Below the pieces are notes generated by a model, which searched no databases, was not told where the DNA came from, and was given only the letters and a program-made list of their open reading frames with translations. A DNA stretch of 64,000 nt from Cristatella mucedo (taxonomy: Eukaryota > Bryozoa > Phylactolaemata > Cristatellidae). Shown piece by piece: positions 34,530 to 48,100 of the stretch (positions are counted from its first letter, which is position 1; each line of letters begins with the position of its first letter). The DNA is taken from the NCBI GenBank assembly GCA_009760855.2, contig WPIO01000013.1:6946501-7010500 (forward strand), given 5' to 3'. Made by a program: the position numbers and the translations under genes.

Positions 34530-35945
34530 AATATTGTAAAGATATCTCGAGCAACCGATGAAGTCCCTGTCCATCTTAAAACGGCTGTGCTCAGGTCACA
34601 CATTAAAATTGACGATCATGAGAGTCTAAGTAACTTGCGTCCACCCTCCCTTCTGCAATTCTTACCCAAGACACTCGTACCAGTGTTTTCTCAGCAGCTA
34701 AGCTTATTGCATTGCATCTTACTAGCAAGTTCAAATACGGATTTATAGCTAATCATTTCCGAGAAACTGCTTGCTGCTGGCTGATAATAACCTGAACCAT
34801 CCCCATCAGAGTAGGGCAATCTTTCCTGGATCTTTTAGTAGCATTTCACAAAACTAACCACCAGATCCTGTTTAGAGCGCCTCTCGACATGGCTAGGTAC
34901 CACTGGCCAAGTGCTAAACTGGGTTAGGGTCCTACTTAAGTGGGAGCTGCTGGCTTAAATGTAGATGTAAATGGCTGTGGGTCATTTGGAGAGCCCGTTT
35001 TTAAATTACGGGGTATCTCAGGGATTGGTTGTATGCCCCTTGCTTTTGACTATGTCCTTCCTCATGCCGACGGTATTGCCGAAGACAATCGCAGCTTTCA
35101 TTTCTACGTCAATGCTTTCCGTTCTAGCTATCCTTAGACCCTTCTCAGCATTGCCCAGCATTCGATTCACTTCATTCCCTTGCAGCAGCCTGCATCGGCG
35201 GCAATCTGGCAGCTGAATGGCCGCTAACTTCCTGGAGCTCGACGATGACAAGACAACAACACAATAGCTATGAGAAGCCGTCATCCTAAAGTTGGAAGGC
35301 CTCCCCCTCATGATTGGTTTATCTAGCATCTCTTTCATTCCGTCTATCTGGAACATGGGCACACTGTTCCAAAATTACTTGTCATTGGATAACTGCATTG
35401 CTTCAGCTGTCAAGTCGGCCTACTTTCAGCTGAGGAACACCGCCAAAATCAGAGCCCTGCCGAGTACGATACCCAATTATTATTATTATTTTTATTATTA
35501 TTATTATCTACTTCATACAATTTGTGACGTCGCGTCAAGATTACCGAAATTCATTATATTCAAGATACCTGGCCAGTGCCATTAGTCATACATCGTCTGC
35601 TGTCAAAGACATTGCTGCCACTTCATGTCACTTTCACTCGGAACTTTAGTCGGTCCCTATCAAGCATCGCATCGATTTCAAGATACTTTCTCTGGCCCAT
35701 TTCATATCGCACCAGCTTACCTATCTATACTCTTTGCTCCTCCAGTCACGTGCTCTCGTAAAACAGGCTCTTTGGCTCCCAGTCCTCTCGCTGTCTCTCT
35801 CACTAAATTGAAATCTGTTGGTGATAATGTTTCCAGCTTGCATGCACCAAAAGTTTGGAGCTACTCACTTCCGGCTTGCCACCTACTGCGATGACTGCAT
35901 CGTTTACATAAGTTTCAGCTGAAGACGCATCTGACGTTTAGCTCA
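34530..35945 (+). mobile_element. LINE-A degenerate copy with internal (ATT)n insertion
   Basis: Fragments in order: gtagcatttcacaaaactaa (AAFDTIDH region), gggtatctcagggattggtt (GVPQGS), ttcatttctacgtcaatgct (FHFYADD), then KSAYFQLRNTAKIRALPS. A (TTA)n run at 35475-35512 interrupts it, followed by the C-terminal SVGDNVSSLHAPKVW. It is heavily mutated. Confidence 0.75.
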
Positions 35946-35999
35946 GCTTTCGCCCTTCCCAAGTGAACAAGTGCCTTTGTCACCATTTTCTTTGCTGGT

Positions 36000-36900
36000 T
36001 AACTTTAGAGTGAATCTGCTCATATTGCTATCCACTAGCCAGTGGCCCTTCTTTTCACGCTTGTCTGCACAATCACTTGTTCTTTAAGGCATGGTGGCCC
36101 ATGTCGCAACCGGCGAAATGTACACGTTTAAGTATTGAGACCACGATTATATATATATACATATACACATATATCTGTGCCCAACGGCACCAGCGGCCAG
36201 CACAAGCAGGCCAGAACTCCACACAACAGACTATTATCCCCTCAACTCCTTCATGCCTCGACCCGTAAATTGTTTACCCTCATCAGAGGACCTACCAATG
36301 AATTCACATCAAAGGGTAGGCCGTAAACAGACATCAGTGACCAGTGAATGCTGTGCTGGCTTGTACAGCACATTCGCAAAATTCGTGGGCCGTTAGAGCG
36401 TTTACAAACAGTAAGACATGCTTAACAACGAAATCAACCGATTTCCTGACCAAGATGTACGGTACAAGCAAACGCACGCAGACTATGAAACAAAGGGTAT
36501 GTCGTTGACAATGTCAGCATGCAGCAGTGTCCTTTGCGGGTGCTGCTACGTGGGCAAAATAAAAAAGGAGATGCAAGTCATATTAAAATATATCACTTTT
36601 GTAGACCATCAAAAAGAAATGCTCGAATGCCAGAAGGCTGAAGTGACCTGCTATCAATGCCGGCGGGTTGCAAACTCTATTATCTAAGGCCACTGACACG
36701 AATGTTGGCAGACAGTGGGTGGATAAAAATCATTCCAGTGGTGGCGTCGAATGGCTTATTGCATAAGGTCGGTCAGCGAATAGGATGACTTGGTGGTACA
36801 TACTGTACGTACCGTTAGAATCTCTGCCTCAGTAACTCGAACGCAAATTTAGGACTTATACTCCTTGTTTTTCGTACTGTGGTGAATGTTTCGTACTTCT
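36000..36900. other. Intergenic stretch; one unassigned open frame
   Basis: A 36418-36687 plus-strand frame (89 codons, Cys-rich towards its end, ATG start) has no recognised motif or gene context. A short AT run lies at 36150-36172. No repeat from this window matches. Confidence 0.3.
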
Positions 36901-36911
36901 AAAATGTTTAG

Positions 36912-37065
36912 CCAGTGGCGGAGCGAGAGGGGAGGGCATTCGCCCTCCAATCGCGGAGCCAGGGGGGACGGCATTTGCCCTCCAATGGTGAAGCCGGGGG
37001 AGGGCATTTGCCCTCCAATGGCGGAGCCGGGGGGGGGGACGGCATTTGCCCTCCAACGGCGGTGC
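36912..37065 (+). repeat. Minisatellite, about 35-40 base unit with internal hairpin
   Basis: About four tandem units of ggcggagc(c/g)...ggagggcatttgccctccaa. Each contains the perfect 8-bp inverted repeat ggagggca-TT-tgccctcc. Unit length varies by changes in the G-run. Confidence 0.85.
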
Positions 37066-37079
37066 AGCGACCCGGGCCG

Positions 37080-38560
37080 CCCTTAATTCCTGCGCCACGC
37101 CCCCGACCGTCACCCACGACGAAATGATGTCCTACTACTACTCGATGAGCTATCGCCGAGTTAGTGTTGAATGAGCACACTGCGGCACTTTAATTTTTGA
37201 TTCCTTATGAGTCCTGCCTCCTCTGCATTAAAATCTTGCAGGTCTTGCCCCGAGACGGAAGTCCTGGCTGCGCCACTGTTTTCAATGCAAGTGCGTTTAC
37301 GAAAATCTGTCCCGTAAACACAAGTCGCCGATAACTCATTGGGCGGCACCGACCAATGGGAGGAGAGCCTGCGAAAGCTCTATAAGTTTTGATTTGTATA
37401 GCGTGGCGGCAAGTGTGCGTGGCCATCAGCTGCTAATCAGAAGTGCATTCAAACACAACTCGGGGTGTAGGGAAGCGATAAAGGTAAAACAAATGCCCGG
37501 AGGGGAACGTAGTAAAAGTTGTCAAGTTTAATTAAGGCAAGTGCTTCCCGTTCTCCCGGATACGACCCCCGGATCAGCAAGGTGAGAAATAATTTTCGAA
37601 CGACGACGCTCTCTATCTATCTTCAGAAGAATGAATTCTATCAGAAAAGAGCTCAAGGCACCGAATATATGGGCAACTATCGCAGATATGAGAGGCGAAA
37701 AATGTAAAAGTCAGTACGCAACGCTCTTTAGAAACTCAACGCAAGTGCAAGTTTCACCAAAGTCAGCGACGACAGACGGAAGCGGAAGCTAACGAACGTC
37801 ACTGTGACATACCACGACCAAACTTTCAGCTCCACGAAGTCAAATTCGATACTCGGGATTTCATTGATTTTTCTACTGCTATATGAAATGTCTTTACAAA
37901 TTTCAAAGGTGTAAATAGTTTGTTGTAAAGTGCATATCTACATTTTAAGACATTCTTCGATGTGACAAAACCTAAGATACTTCCGACAAGAAGGGTCGAA
38001 CCTTTTTTTAGGTCAAATAAGTCTAAAAAATATCTAGTCTGTGAATGTAGCTCTTAAGAGTTCGAGGGTGCGACAAAGACTGCATGCTCTTTACTTAATG
38101 GAATCGTTATATTTGCACCACCGGCCAGCATTCAAGCATCCTTCGATTCCACTCACTCACTTTCAATCACGCTCCGTAAATCCACATACTCCAGCCAGTC
38201 GCTCATGAAAACCAAACACTGGAGCTCAGCTCGTGCAGAGGACCCTGGGCAAATGCTCCTTCCTTATTCTGCTAGCGCAGCTGTAAATCTAGGCGCATTC
38301 ACTTTCTGCAGCCTAACTTTGCACAGGCCGCATTAGCTAGTCAACCGAACCATTTCTGCAGGCCGGAAAGCATCGTGTAGCTCGCTGTTGTCAGCCAATC
38401 GCTCGCATCCTTACTGATAGAGCGAACTCAACACACACACGCATGCACACAGGCACGAACGCACGCACACGCACACCGACTTCGTATGTCATGCTCGCAT
38501 GCCTACCACAGTACGATGCTTCTACATGTGCATGTATTTTCGTAAGTATGTCAGGATAGG
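37080..38560. other. Intergenic stretch, nothing recognised
   Basis: Mixed composition, AT-richer from 37850 to 38060, with a short cacacgcatgcac-type patch near 38432-38475. No supported gene or repeat copy. Confidence 0.4.
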
Positions 38561-38794
38561 CAGATAGGTCCTTTGCAGCGTTTGCTGCAATAATCCGGTT
38601 TCTGCCAGCACAAGGTCCTCATGCTTAGTGACTGCCGGGGTAGAGGACAATCAATGAAGCGAGTAGCATGGAAGTAGCGGTGCCGGACTAAGGAAAAGGA
38701 TGTGCTTGAGCCGGTGGCAGAAAATACATCACTGCTTAACAACTGTGAAAGCAAGAACCTGACGGTAGGAAGAGGCTAGGCAAAACAAATAATA

Positions 38795-40540
38795 ATAATA
38801 ATAATAATTCACTTGATAAAGCGCCTCAGAGAACTTAATCTCTCTCTAGGCGCTTTACATTTGCTGCAAAGTGAAATGCAATGGAATGGTAAGTAAAATC
38901 ATGCTTGAAAAACAAACGAAATGAATAATATGGTTAGGGGTGACATGCACTGGGTCAGCATGCAAATGTGGTTAGTGGCAGCATGAACAGTGTCAGCACG
39001 CATAAGCACATCGAGGACGAATCACAAGGACCCACTAAATGCTGTCCTAAATAGGTATGTTTTTAAGTTTCTTTTAAATGTGGTCAGGTCAGGGGATGAT
39101 CTGATGCAGGTCGGGAGGGAGTTCCAGGCTGTGGGAGCATACGAGCTAAATGCACGGTCTCCAAAGGATTTAAGGTTTGTACGAGGTATTTCTAGACTGT
39201 TGGATTCCGAAAAGCGAGTGGTACGATGCTTTGCCTGATGGGGTAGTATATCTGAAAGATAAGCTGGAGCCATAGAATGAAGAGACCTAAAAGTGAGCGA
39301 CAAAACCTTGAAGTCAACCCGTTGCTTGACTGGTAGCCAGTGCAGGTCGGCGAAAAGTGGAGTAATGTGGCAACTGCGACGCTCACGACAGACAAGCCTA
39401 GCTGCAGAGTTTTGCACCAGCTGCAATCGCCTGATCGCACATGCTGGTAGGCCAGTAAGCAGGGAGTTGCAGAAGTCGAGACGGGATGTCACGAATTCAT
39501 GGACCAACTTAGATGTGGTATCTTTATCTAAACAAGCCCGAATTTTAGCAATGTTATGAAGCTGAAAATAGGCTGATTTGACTGTGGAGCTGATATGGTC
39601 GTCTAACGAGAGGTCGCTTTGGAATATGACACCTAGATTTCGAGCTGATTCAACTGGAGATATGCTGGCAGAGCCAATTTTGAGAGTCAGCCTTTCCAAT
39701 CTCTGGATCACACTGGGTTTGCCCATAACTAGTAAGTTAGTTTTATCATCGTTATGTTTTAGAAAATTTGCTGCCATCCATGTGCGGATGTCATCGATGC
39801 ATGCAGCAAATGAGTTTAGAGAATTTGAGGTGCTCGAAGGCTGGGAGGGATCAAAGCAAAGGTACAACTGAGTGTCATCTGCATAGAAGTGAAAGCCTAG
39901 ATTGTGCTTGGCAATCACATCAGCAAGAGGCAGAGTATAAACCGTGAAAGGAACCGGACCTAGTACTGAGCCCTGAGGTACTCCATATTTCAGAGGTACT
40001 TCGGATGATCTTTGTCCATTCACGTCAATACTCTGGAGTCTCCCACTGAGATAGGACCTGAACCACTGCAGAGCAGTGCCACTGATGCCCAGGCGAGATG
40101 AGAGGCGCTCTAGAAGAACTTTGTGATCGATGGTATCAAAAGCTGCCGAAAGATCAAGCAAAACAAGCAGAGACACTCTACCCATGTCTGCATTCCTAAG
40201 TAGGTCGTTGTATACCCGAAGCAATGCTGACTCTGTGGAGTGATTAGCTCTAAAGCCAGACTGGAACTTACTAGCAAGGTGTGAGGTTTCGATATACGAG
40301 TTCAGCTGGTCCGCCACGACCCGTTTGAGTGTCTTTGATAGGAACGGTAGAAGGGAAACTGGGTGGTAGTTGCTCAAGTTCTCTTGGTCAAGTGTAGCTT
40401 TCTTGAGAAGTGGCCTGACAGCTTTTTTGAAAGGTGCTGGGACATGACCTGAGGCTAATGACATATTAATTATGTTAGTTATGCATGGCAGCAGCAGATC
40501 AATGCAATGTAGGAGCAGGACAGTGGGAATAGGGTCCAGA
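38795..40540 (-). mobile_element. LINE-A copy, 5'-truncated, RT ORF open
   Basis: Minus orientation. (ATT)n and the terminal hairpin lie at 38795-38870, and the open RT runs to about 40540 where similarity to the 56077-59165 copy stops (tggaccctattcccactgtc). The endonuclease is missing. It is very close to the copy at 50183-51170, including the 3' UTR. Confidence 0.92.
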
Positions 40541-40641
40541 CGAAGTGTTGCCCTATCGGGCTTTGTGGGTTCGAGTAAGAATATTGCTCTGTAATCGTGA
40601 CTAACCAGGATCCGATGCAGATTCTTAACGAAAGGAGACAC
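39022..40641 (-). CDS. Reverse-transcriptase ORF, chimeric 5' end
   Basis: Non-LTR retrotransposon RT of the L2/CR1/Rex-like group: LLVLLDLSAAFDTIDHK, YGVPQGSVLGP, FHFYADDTQLYLCF and a C-terminal domain with CHITPLFADLHWLPV. 539 codons are open. About the first 34 residues are not LINE-A: they are degenerate family-B sequence that happens to be in frame across the insertion junction near 40540. No endonuclease, so not autonomous. The ATG at 40641 is therefore a chance start. Confidence 0.85.
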   Translation of the reverse strand: MSPFVKNLHRILVSHDYRAIFLLEPTKPDRATLRLDPIPTVLLLHCIDLLLPCITNIINMSLASGHVPAPFKKAVRPLLKKATLDQENLSNYHPVSLLPFLSKTLKRVVADQLNSYIETSHLASKFQSGFRANHSTESALLRVYNDLLRNADMGRVSLLVLLDLSAAFDTIDHKVLLERLSSRLGISGTALQWFRSYLSGRLQSIDVNGQRSSEVPLKYGVPQGSVLGPVPFTVYTLPLADVIAKHNLGFHFYADDTQLYLCFDPSQPSSTSNSLNSFAACIDDIRTWMAANFLKHNDDKTNLLVMGKPSVIQRLERLTLKIGSASISPVESARNLGVIFQSDLSLDDHISSTVKSAYFQLHNIAKIRACLDKDTTSKLVHEFVTSRLDFCNSLLTGLPACAIRRLQLVQNSAARLVCRERRSCHITPLFADLHWLPVKQRVDFKVLSLTFRSLHSMAPAYLSDILPHQAKHRTTRFSESNSLEIPRTNLKSFGDRAFSSYAPTAWNSLPTCIRSSPDLTTFKRNLKTYLFRTAFSGSL

Positions 40642-40729
40642 GAATGAATTTCTTGGATGTCAGCCTTGAGAAAATATTCAAGTTCCACGCATACCTCTAC
40701 GGATTTACGACTCATAGGCTACGATCTTC

Positions 40730-41644
<915 letters not shown>

Positions 41645-42058
41645 CTCATGCATCGACTACCTATGTGCGTGCGTGTGCGTGCGTGTGCGTGGTGTACGCG
41701 CGCAGCTGGGGGTGGCAACAAAAGCAGGCCAATTTCACCACCTCAAAGTATGAATTGTACGGAGAAACAGCTGCACTCCATCGGTCAACATGCTCCGATG
41801 ACGCTGATCTGTGAGCGGTCACTCGGTACTGGTGAGTGAGACATTTTAAGGTCTCCGCTTTGGTTGATCATGGCTCTCATTGCTCTTTGCTAACCATAAG
41901 ATGATCCCAAGCTCTGCTAATCTCTTTAAAATTGGCTAAGTTAGGCTCGTCGAAGTCTAGAGAACACAATAGCTAATAAAATGTGGGAGTCAAGAATGTG
42001 CAAGCACAGGCAACAAGAATGGAAGCCACCGGAACAGAGACAAATGGTGAAGCAGATA

Positions 42059-42064
42059 TTTATT
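42059..42064 (-). promoter_or_regulatory. Candidate poly(A) signal for PEX19
   Basis: AATAAA on the minus strand, 56 bases past the PEX19 stop codon. Confidence 0.65.
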
Positions 42065-42119
42065 ACTTGAGCATAGCTGTATCATTCTGTTAGTCTACTG
42101 AGTAAGAATATCTTCAGTC

Positions 42120-42191
42120 TCACATGATTGGACATTGAGCCATTCCTGGGAGCTTGGGTACACCCTGGTCGTCGAACTCTAAACCTGGAGC
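42120..42191 (-). CDS. PEX19: PEX19 exon 8: CaaX terminus
   Basis: Acceptor caattgtag, 23 codons APGLEFDDQGVPKL...AQCPIM, then TGA. CPIM is a canonical farnesyl CaaX box (Met at the last position). Confidence 0.95.
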   Translation of the reverse strand, partial: APGLEFDDQGVPKLPGMAQCPIM

Positions 42192-45100
42192 CTACAATTG
42201 AAAAAATGACAACATACAACAACACAACTGATCTAATACTTTTTGAAACGACCATAATGCTGAGGACATTAGAAACTGATGTGAAATGCACTGCGGCATT
42301 TGTCATACTCATCGAATGAAGAGGCAGACAAAGTCAATAAAAAACTGCAATGTGATGAGTGGCAAGACTGCAAATAAGGCCGGAAATTCTCAATGCAGGT
42401 CGCTAAGCTACTACACACGTTGTTAATAATGGCAGGAGAAGGCAATTCCCTCAGTGAACCAGCACACTGCTGCTTACCATTTCTCCCACGATATCTTTCG
42501 GTAATGCTCCACAATCCTGAAGCTGCAAAACGAGTGACTCGCTATTGCAAACTACTCCGTTTGGATCTCAGCAAAAACAATATATGATCAGCGCCAAACG
42601 AGTGTATGCAATTTTAGCAGCACAACAGACCTTCGTCATGAGGCTCAGGACATTCTCGAACCGCTGAGACTTGACGGCTTCACTGTCCCCGTCCCTCTCG
42701 GCATCGTAAAGGTCAATGATCTTCACGACAAAGTCGAACTGGCGCGCATGACTGTCATAGCTCTTTTTCGTTAGCTTTCCTTTGTTCTTTGCCAGCCACG
42801 GCGGAAACTAAATTTAAGCGAGTCGACGAACTGCAGAGCAGTACAGCTACAACTTCATGAGAAATAGAGCAATCTCACAGGGGGCACAACAAACCTTGTC
42901 GGCCAGGTCCTTCAGTGAAGGATAGAGCACTTCTTTTGACAGAATATTCTTCATCATGCTCTGCATCATCGGCATGACACCGGCCGGCATGCCGCCACTG
43001 CCTTCCAGGTTCAGCGATTCGGCAAATGCTTTCATCAAGTCTTCGTCGTTGCCATCCCCTTCGTGGTCTGCCTGAAACCACATGCACGATGACTTTTACA
43101 ATGCCTAACAGCAAGAATTCTTCCACCGAAGGTTTGATGGATTATGAGTTTGTCTGCCACATTGGATTATTGTGACAGAAGAAAAGGAGAAACGAATGTC
43201 GTCATCGTCAGCAATCAAATCCCTGCAGACGTTCGTTGTCCCCATCACAGCTTTAACACGACAGTGAACAACTGTCATTTCGTACTCAGCGTGGCTTTGC
43301 TCTCCGTGTCAACCCCTAGACGCATGAATCGTCAATGCCAGAGCATCTACCCAAGAGGTAAGGTGCTCGCTCTTCACGACCGAGGTCGTGGGTTCGAATC
43401 CTGCAGTTGGCGATCCTTTATTGTCAGCTGCAAGAAGTGGTGGCAGCCGTTTAGGCCCTTCTGCAGCTATACAAATAAGGCTGTTAAATCACCTAGTATT
43501 TATTTGCAGATCAGCTTTCGGTGACCACAACAAATTTTCTACCTAAAAATGAATGTAGCCAAAAGTACGTTGCTAGCAGCCTCACCAGACCAATGCATAT
43601 TTTACAAACCTTTTCCCCTCATACGCCGATCATTCTTAACTAGCTGCACCAAACTCGTACATACTGATTTTATCTCCATTATCCCCAGTGGTGTGTATTG
43701 CCTGACCACAGCATGAGACTCACAAACACCTATCGCAATTATCTTCAGCTGTCCAGCCTAAGCTCTGTCAGCCCTGAATGATTATGATGTCGTACAGGAC
43801 TCATATCCAATTGTACAAGGCAGAGTTCGGTCTGGGTTGCCATCTCGATATGCAGAACAATTTGGACTAATCCGTTTAACTAGGTCAATGTGCACTCTAA
43901 TAACTACCATGCTGCCAGGTAATAATAATAAGAGTAATAACAATAATATCGAGTATGTACGACATCCTAAGAGAACTAACTAATCCCTTTCTAGGCACTT
44001 TAACAAGGGCTGAAGAGGATGTACATCACAACATGCACAAATGTAGCATGTGCAAGTACATAAACGACAATTCGCATGGACGAAGACGATGCTGTGAGGA
44101 ACAGGCGTGGTCTTTTATTTTTTCAAACATCAGTTGGGGGATGTCGTGAAGTCAGTTGGCCGAGTTCGGGGTTTTTAATGTATTGCTGCCAAAGGAACAT
44201 TCTTCAGAGGATTCGAGGTTGGTAAGCGACCCGAGTTGGAAAACTGAGCGTGCAAGGGGAGATAAGTGGAGGAGGATGAGCGGCAGCCAGACAATGAAGA
44301 CTTGAAAGCAACCTGAAGACCTCGAAGTCGCGATGCGCACTCTGGTTGATAATGCGGAAGAGCAAGTGGTAGACGGCATATGACTCAGGTGCCAGCAATT
44401 GGCTCACAGCTCAAATGGCCAGCAGCTTAAAACAGCAAGCTTTTGACCCTGACCTCTGACCCCATCAAACTAGGTCGAGCTCGGCCTTTTTTAGTTGGCC
44501 AATGAATGTACTTGGCACTAACTCCCAGAGCTCAACAAATTGACTTGAGAGACCCCACTACTGATTGAGACAGCTTGCAGCGCTCAGCACCCCTCAGGAT
44601 TCTCCATCGGACCAGCATCTGGTAGTGCAGATGCTGAGCATGCTCTGAGCAGATCTAAGCTGCCTCCTGTCCTCCACATCAACAACAAAAGGTCGACCAA
44701 ACCCTGACCAACCGTACTCTGACCAGGCACGTGCAGCTTGCTCCATGCATGTAGTTTTTTCCCCCAATCTTGAGCCCTGGAAAAGCAAAGCTGTGCAGAA
44801 AAAATTGCCAATTCTCTGTCAGCGTCCTTGCTGCCTCTGGAGCAAAGGCTAGTGCTACGCGCGCGCAGGTGCGCGCGCGCACACACACATGGGGCGGCAC
44901 AGCAGGGAGAGCAGCAACCCTTAAGCTACCGAAAGCAGATGGACGGCCAGGCCTCGACGAATGTAATGTGCTGCCTATGAGCTGCATGCGAATCACACCG
45001 ACTTATGGCCTCGAGAAGGTCAGTAAACAGAGACCTCATCCAATGGCCAGAGTGGTGTACGAAGCCGGATCGCTGGAGGCCTTCTGGCGTTGCTGCTAGC

Positions 45101-48100
45101 TGCAAGGGCTACAATGTACAGTTTCTGTAGGACAGGGGCAGCTTTTTTCTACCCACCTGAAAATGAGCACATACGTCACACCTGCTTTAAAGGAAGTTTG
45201 GCTGTTTTAAGCAACATTTCGTTCGGCTTCACGCCTCCTTCATTCGGCATTTTGCATTCGAAAAACCACCAATTGATCGGCTGTGGCACACACTCGGTCT
45301 CGGAAGGTGCTCGGAGTCGGGATTCTGCTCGGGCCCTTAAAAAGCCATTCTGTGCCACACGAATGCTTCATCATCGGCTGAACGTTGCTGCAGCTTTGGC
45401 CACTACCCATTAAAAGGAAGCATGGTGTGCGGGCAGGCGACTCGGGTAGGCTGCCGCGATGCTAGACTTCGTGACAGCAGGCAGGGTTAAGAGTCAAGCT
45501 ACCTAACTAGCAAGGGGATGGTATTCTGCTGCTGCTTCTGCTGCTGCTCAAGGCATACTGACAACCTTGAGCTATGACATCGGTCGACATGGATAAACCG
45601 GGCACAGCAATTTTCTAATTTCCTTCGGTTCAGACATAGTGCCCACTCATACCTGCGATGAATGAATGGATTGCCCTTTGTAATAGAGCTGGCTACCTGC
45701 AGCCATGCAGTGGTTGCTTACACTCTTCTAGCGAGAAAGTCTCGCGCTGTAATTCGAATACAGTATCTTCTAAAACACTCACCGGCTTAGGGGGTGGCAA
45801 ATGGGTTTGCACGTTGAGGACATAAACAGCAACATTTGCAAATAAAACTAAATAAAGTAAAATGCATCGCGAGAACTCAATAACACAGTGGTAGGCATAC
45901 GAGTGTGCAGCTCAGGCTGCATCCTCTCGTATACCGATCCAAAAACAAAAGAGCATCGCCCTGAGAACAAAGCTACCCTGAGCTGCCAGGAAGAAGCCAG
46001 GAGAGCAACCTCAGTGCTCAGGCTCCCCTCTCGGCAGAACCCTGGCTCAGCACTTCAGAAGACTATGCAGCTCCTAACCAGGCATACACGATCTCCTTTA
46101 ATCCGACGAACGTTATCTTCGCTGCGGCGCGCTTGCATATTGGAAGGCGATCGGCTTGCTCGGCGGCTCAGAAGCCACCTGAGATGAGGCGGGCTTGCAC
46201 GTGGCTTCGTGCCCCCAGCTTCACATCGGCAAGCCGATGACCTCACGAACTGAGCGAAAGCATTTTCACGACTAATCTGTAAATACGACCGATCATGAAA
46301 GCTCTGCAAACTACCGACTTTCCAAGCACACTGGCGGCCAACTCGAAGAGCCGTGGCACGTCCTTTGGGCACTAACCTTCAGCGAGTCGGCATTTCGAGC
46401 TAAACTTCCGAGGGTCTCAGCTAGAGTGGCTGCAAGCTCATGCTGCGAGGCTGCATCGTTGCCGTCTACGAAAAATTGAACTGCTGGAAAAATGCGACTT
46501 CGAAGAAGACACACCATTTTTCTCTAGGCACACAAGCCCAAAGGCCAAGCACGATAGTTAGCCATAAAAACGATTAAAAAATCTCTAGTAGAACCATCTG
46601 CATTCCGAGCATAGGTCTTACAGTCAGAAAGTTATCACGAGACAAGATGGTGCAGGCACACTAGATCCGTTCACATTGAACTCACCCCCTTAGCATCAGC
46701 AGACCCAGCACAACAAGACTCCAACATTTCCCATTCAAACCAGTGCAGCAACTGTGCCAACGACCTTATGTAGGAATTGGGAAATACAAAATTGCAATCT
46801 TTACTATGGTAAATCGTTATCGGTAAATCGTTACTGCATGGTGGCATGTCAACAAGGCAAAGTAACAGGCAGAGACGACCGACGAGGCTGCAGAGCTTTC
46901 TGTCATATACAGATTAGGCAGCAAAGAAGTGCCTAAGTAAAAAGCCCTTCAGCACTCCCTCCGTGACTCATCGATACGAGCAGACACCTGTCCTTCACCG
47001 CCACTTGTACTGTAATCACAGCTCGGCTTACTTAAATATGCCACGACTATTCTCCATCGCACATACACCAACTGTAATCGTACACCAGCAGGCAGCAAAT
47101 TGCTTTCATGCCCATTTTAGCAGCTTTAGCAAGTCTCCTTCCCGGTCACAACCTAAGATGGCCCACAATGCCTTCTCATTCCTATAATTGTGGAACCAAA
47201 TAGTACTTAGGACCATGCAGTTCTTACATCCTCTCTTGTCCCAAACTTCTTGCCACAAGGTTCAACACTTGATCAACAGGACCAGTACCACACTAATGGC
47301 AAACTACAAAAAAGTGATCTCACGCAAGCAAGAAACATAAAGGACAACAAACAAAATTTCCTTTTTGCAGCACTGCAAAGCCACGGGAGCCAAGCTTGGC
47401 GTTTGAAATGCACATATAATAAGTGGTGTGTAAGTAGATATATCAATGCTATTACAGGCTCAAACCCTGAATCTAACAAGCTATTGTATATTGATAGAGA
47501 AAGTTCGTCGATGCTCGAAATTAAGGAAGGTGGATGCATCTGCACGTGCCGATCTGAAACTAGAATAGATGATTACGAGTAAGCACCAAGACACATAAAC
47601 AATGCACCGTGCTACCTAGCATGGGACCTATCACTCCTGCCACTAGATTATGCATCCGAGGCTCTGTTTTGGATCTCTGCTAAGCACAAATATTGGCAAA
47701 ACAGCCCCACTGCCACATCACCGCACAGCTTGTTCACAGGGCTTCATATTCTTGCCAGGGTTTGGCTCAGCCGAACACACCTGCTGTACGAAGCTTAGGT
47801 TTTAATTTCAGCACCAACCCAGGTGAGTGTTACTGCTGAGCTAACCACAATGTCACGAGGTCACCCAAGTCTGTAGCCTTCAACAATGCTACCCACAGGA
47901 TCGTTTGTACAGGTTTACGGGTGAGGTCTTTCAGTTCAATTCAGTCGAACTGATATAATTCATTTATATAGCGCCCCAAGAGAACTTAATCTCTATTCAG
48001 GCGCTTCACATATGCCTCGGGGCTCGAGCCCACGACCTCAATCAGACCTTGGTCGGGGCGAGCACCTTAACTGCTAGACCAAACCAGCCCGGCAAACTGA

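Larger units (their letters stand above)
38565..40660 (-). mobile_element. LINE-B remnant split by a LINE-A insertion
   Basis: LINE-B-like sequence flanks the LINE-A copy on both sides. 38565-38785 resembles 6160-6290 (gcgagtagcatggaagtag). 40541-40660 reads on the minus strand as a degenerate RVSPFVKNL...LLEPTKPDRAT, matching the RT C-terminus of family B at 63800-63930. Confidence 0.6.

Noticed and set aside
36856-37180. Pro/Arg-rich open frames on both strands
   Set aside because: Products of the G-rich minisatellite; repeat periodicity explains them.
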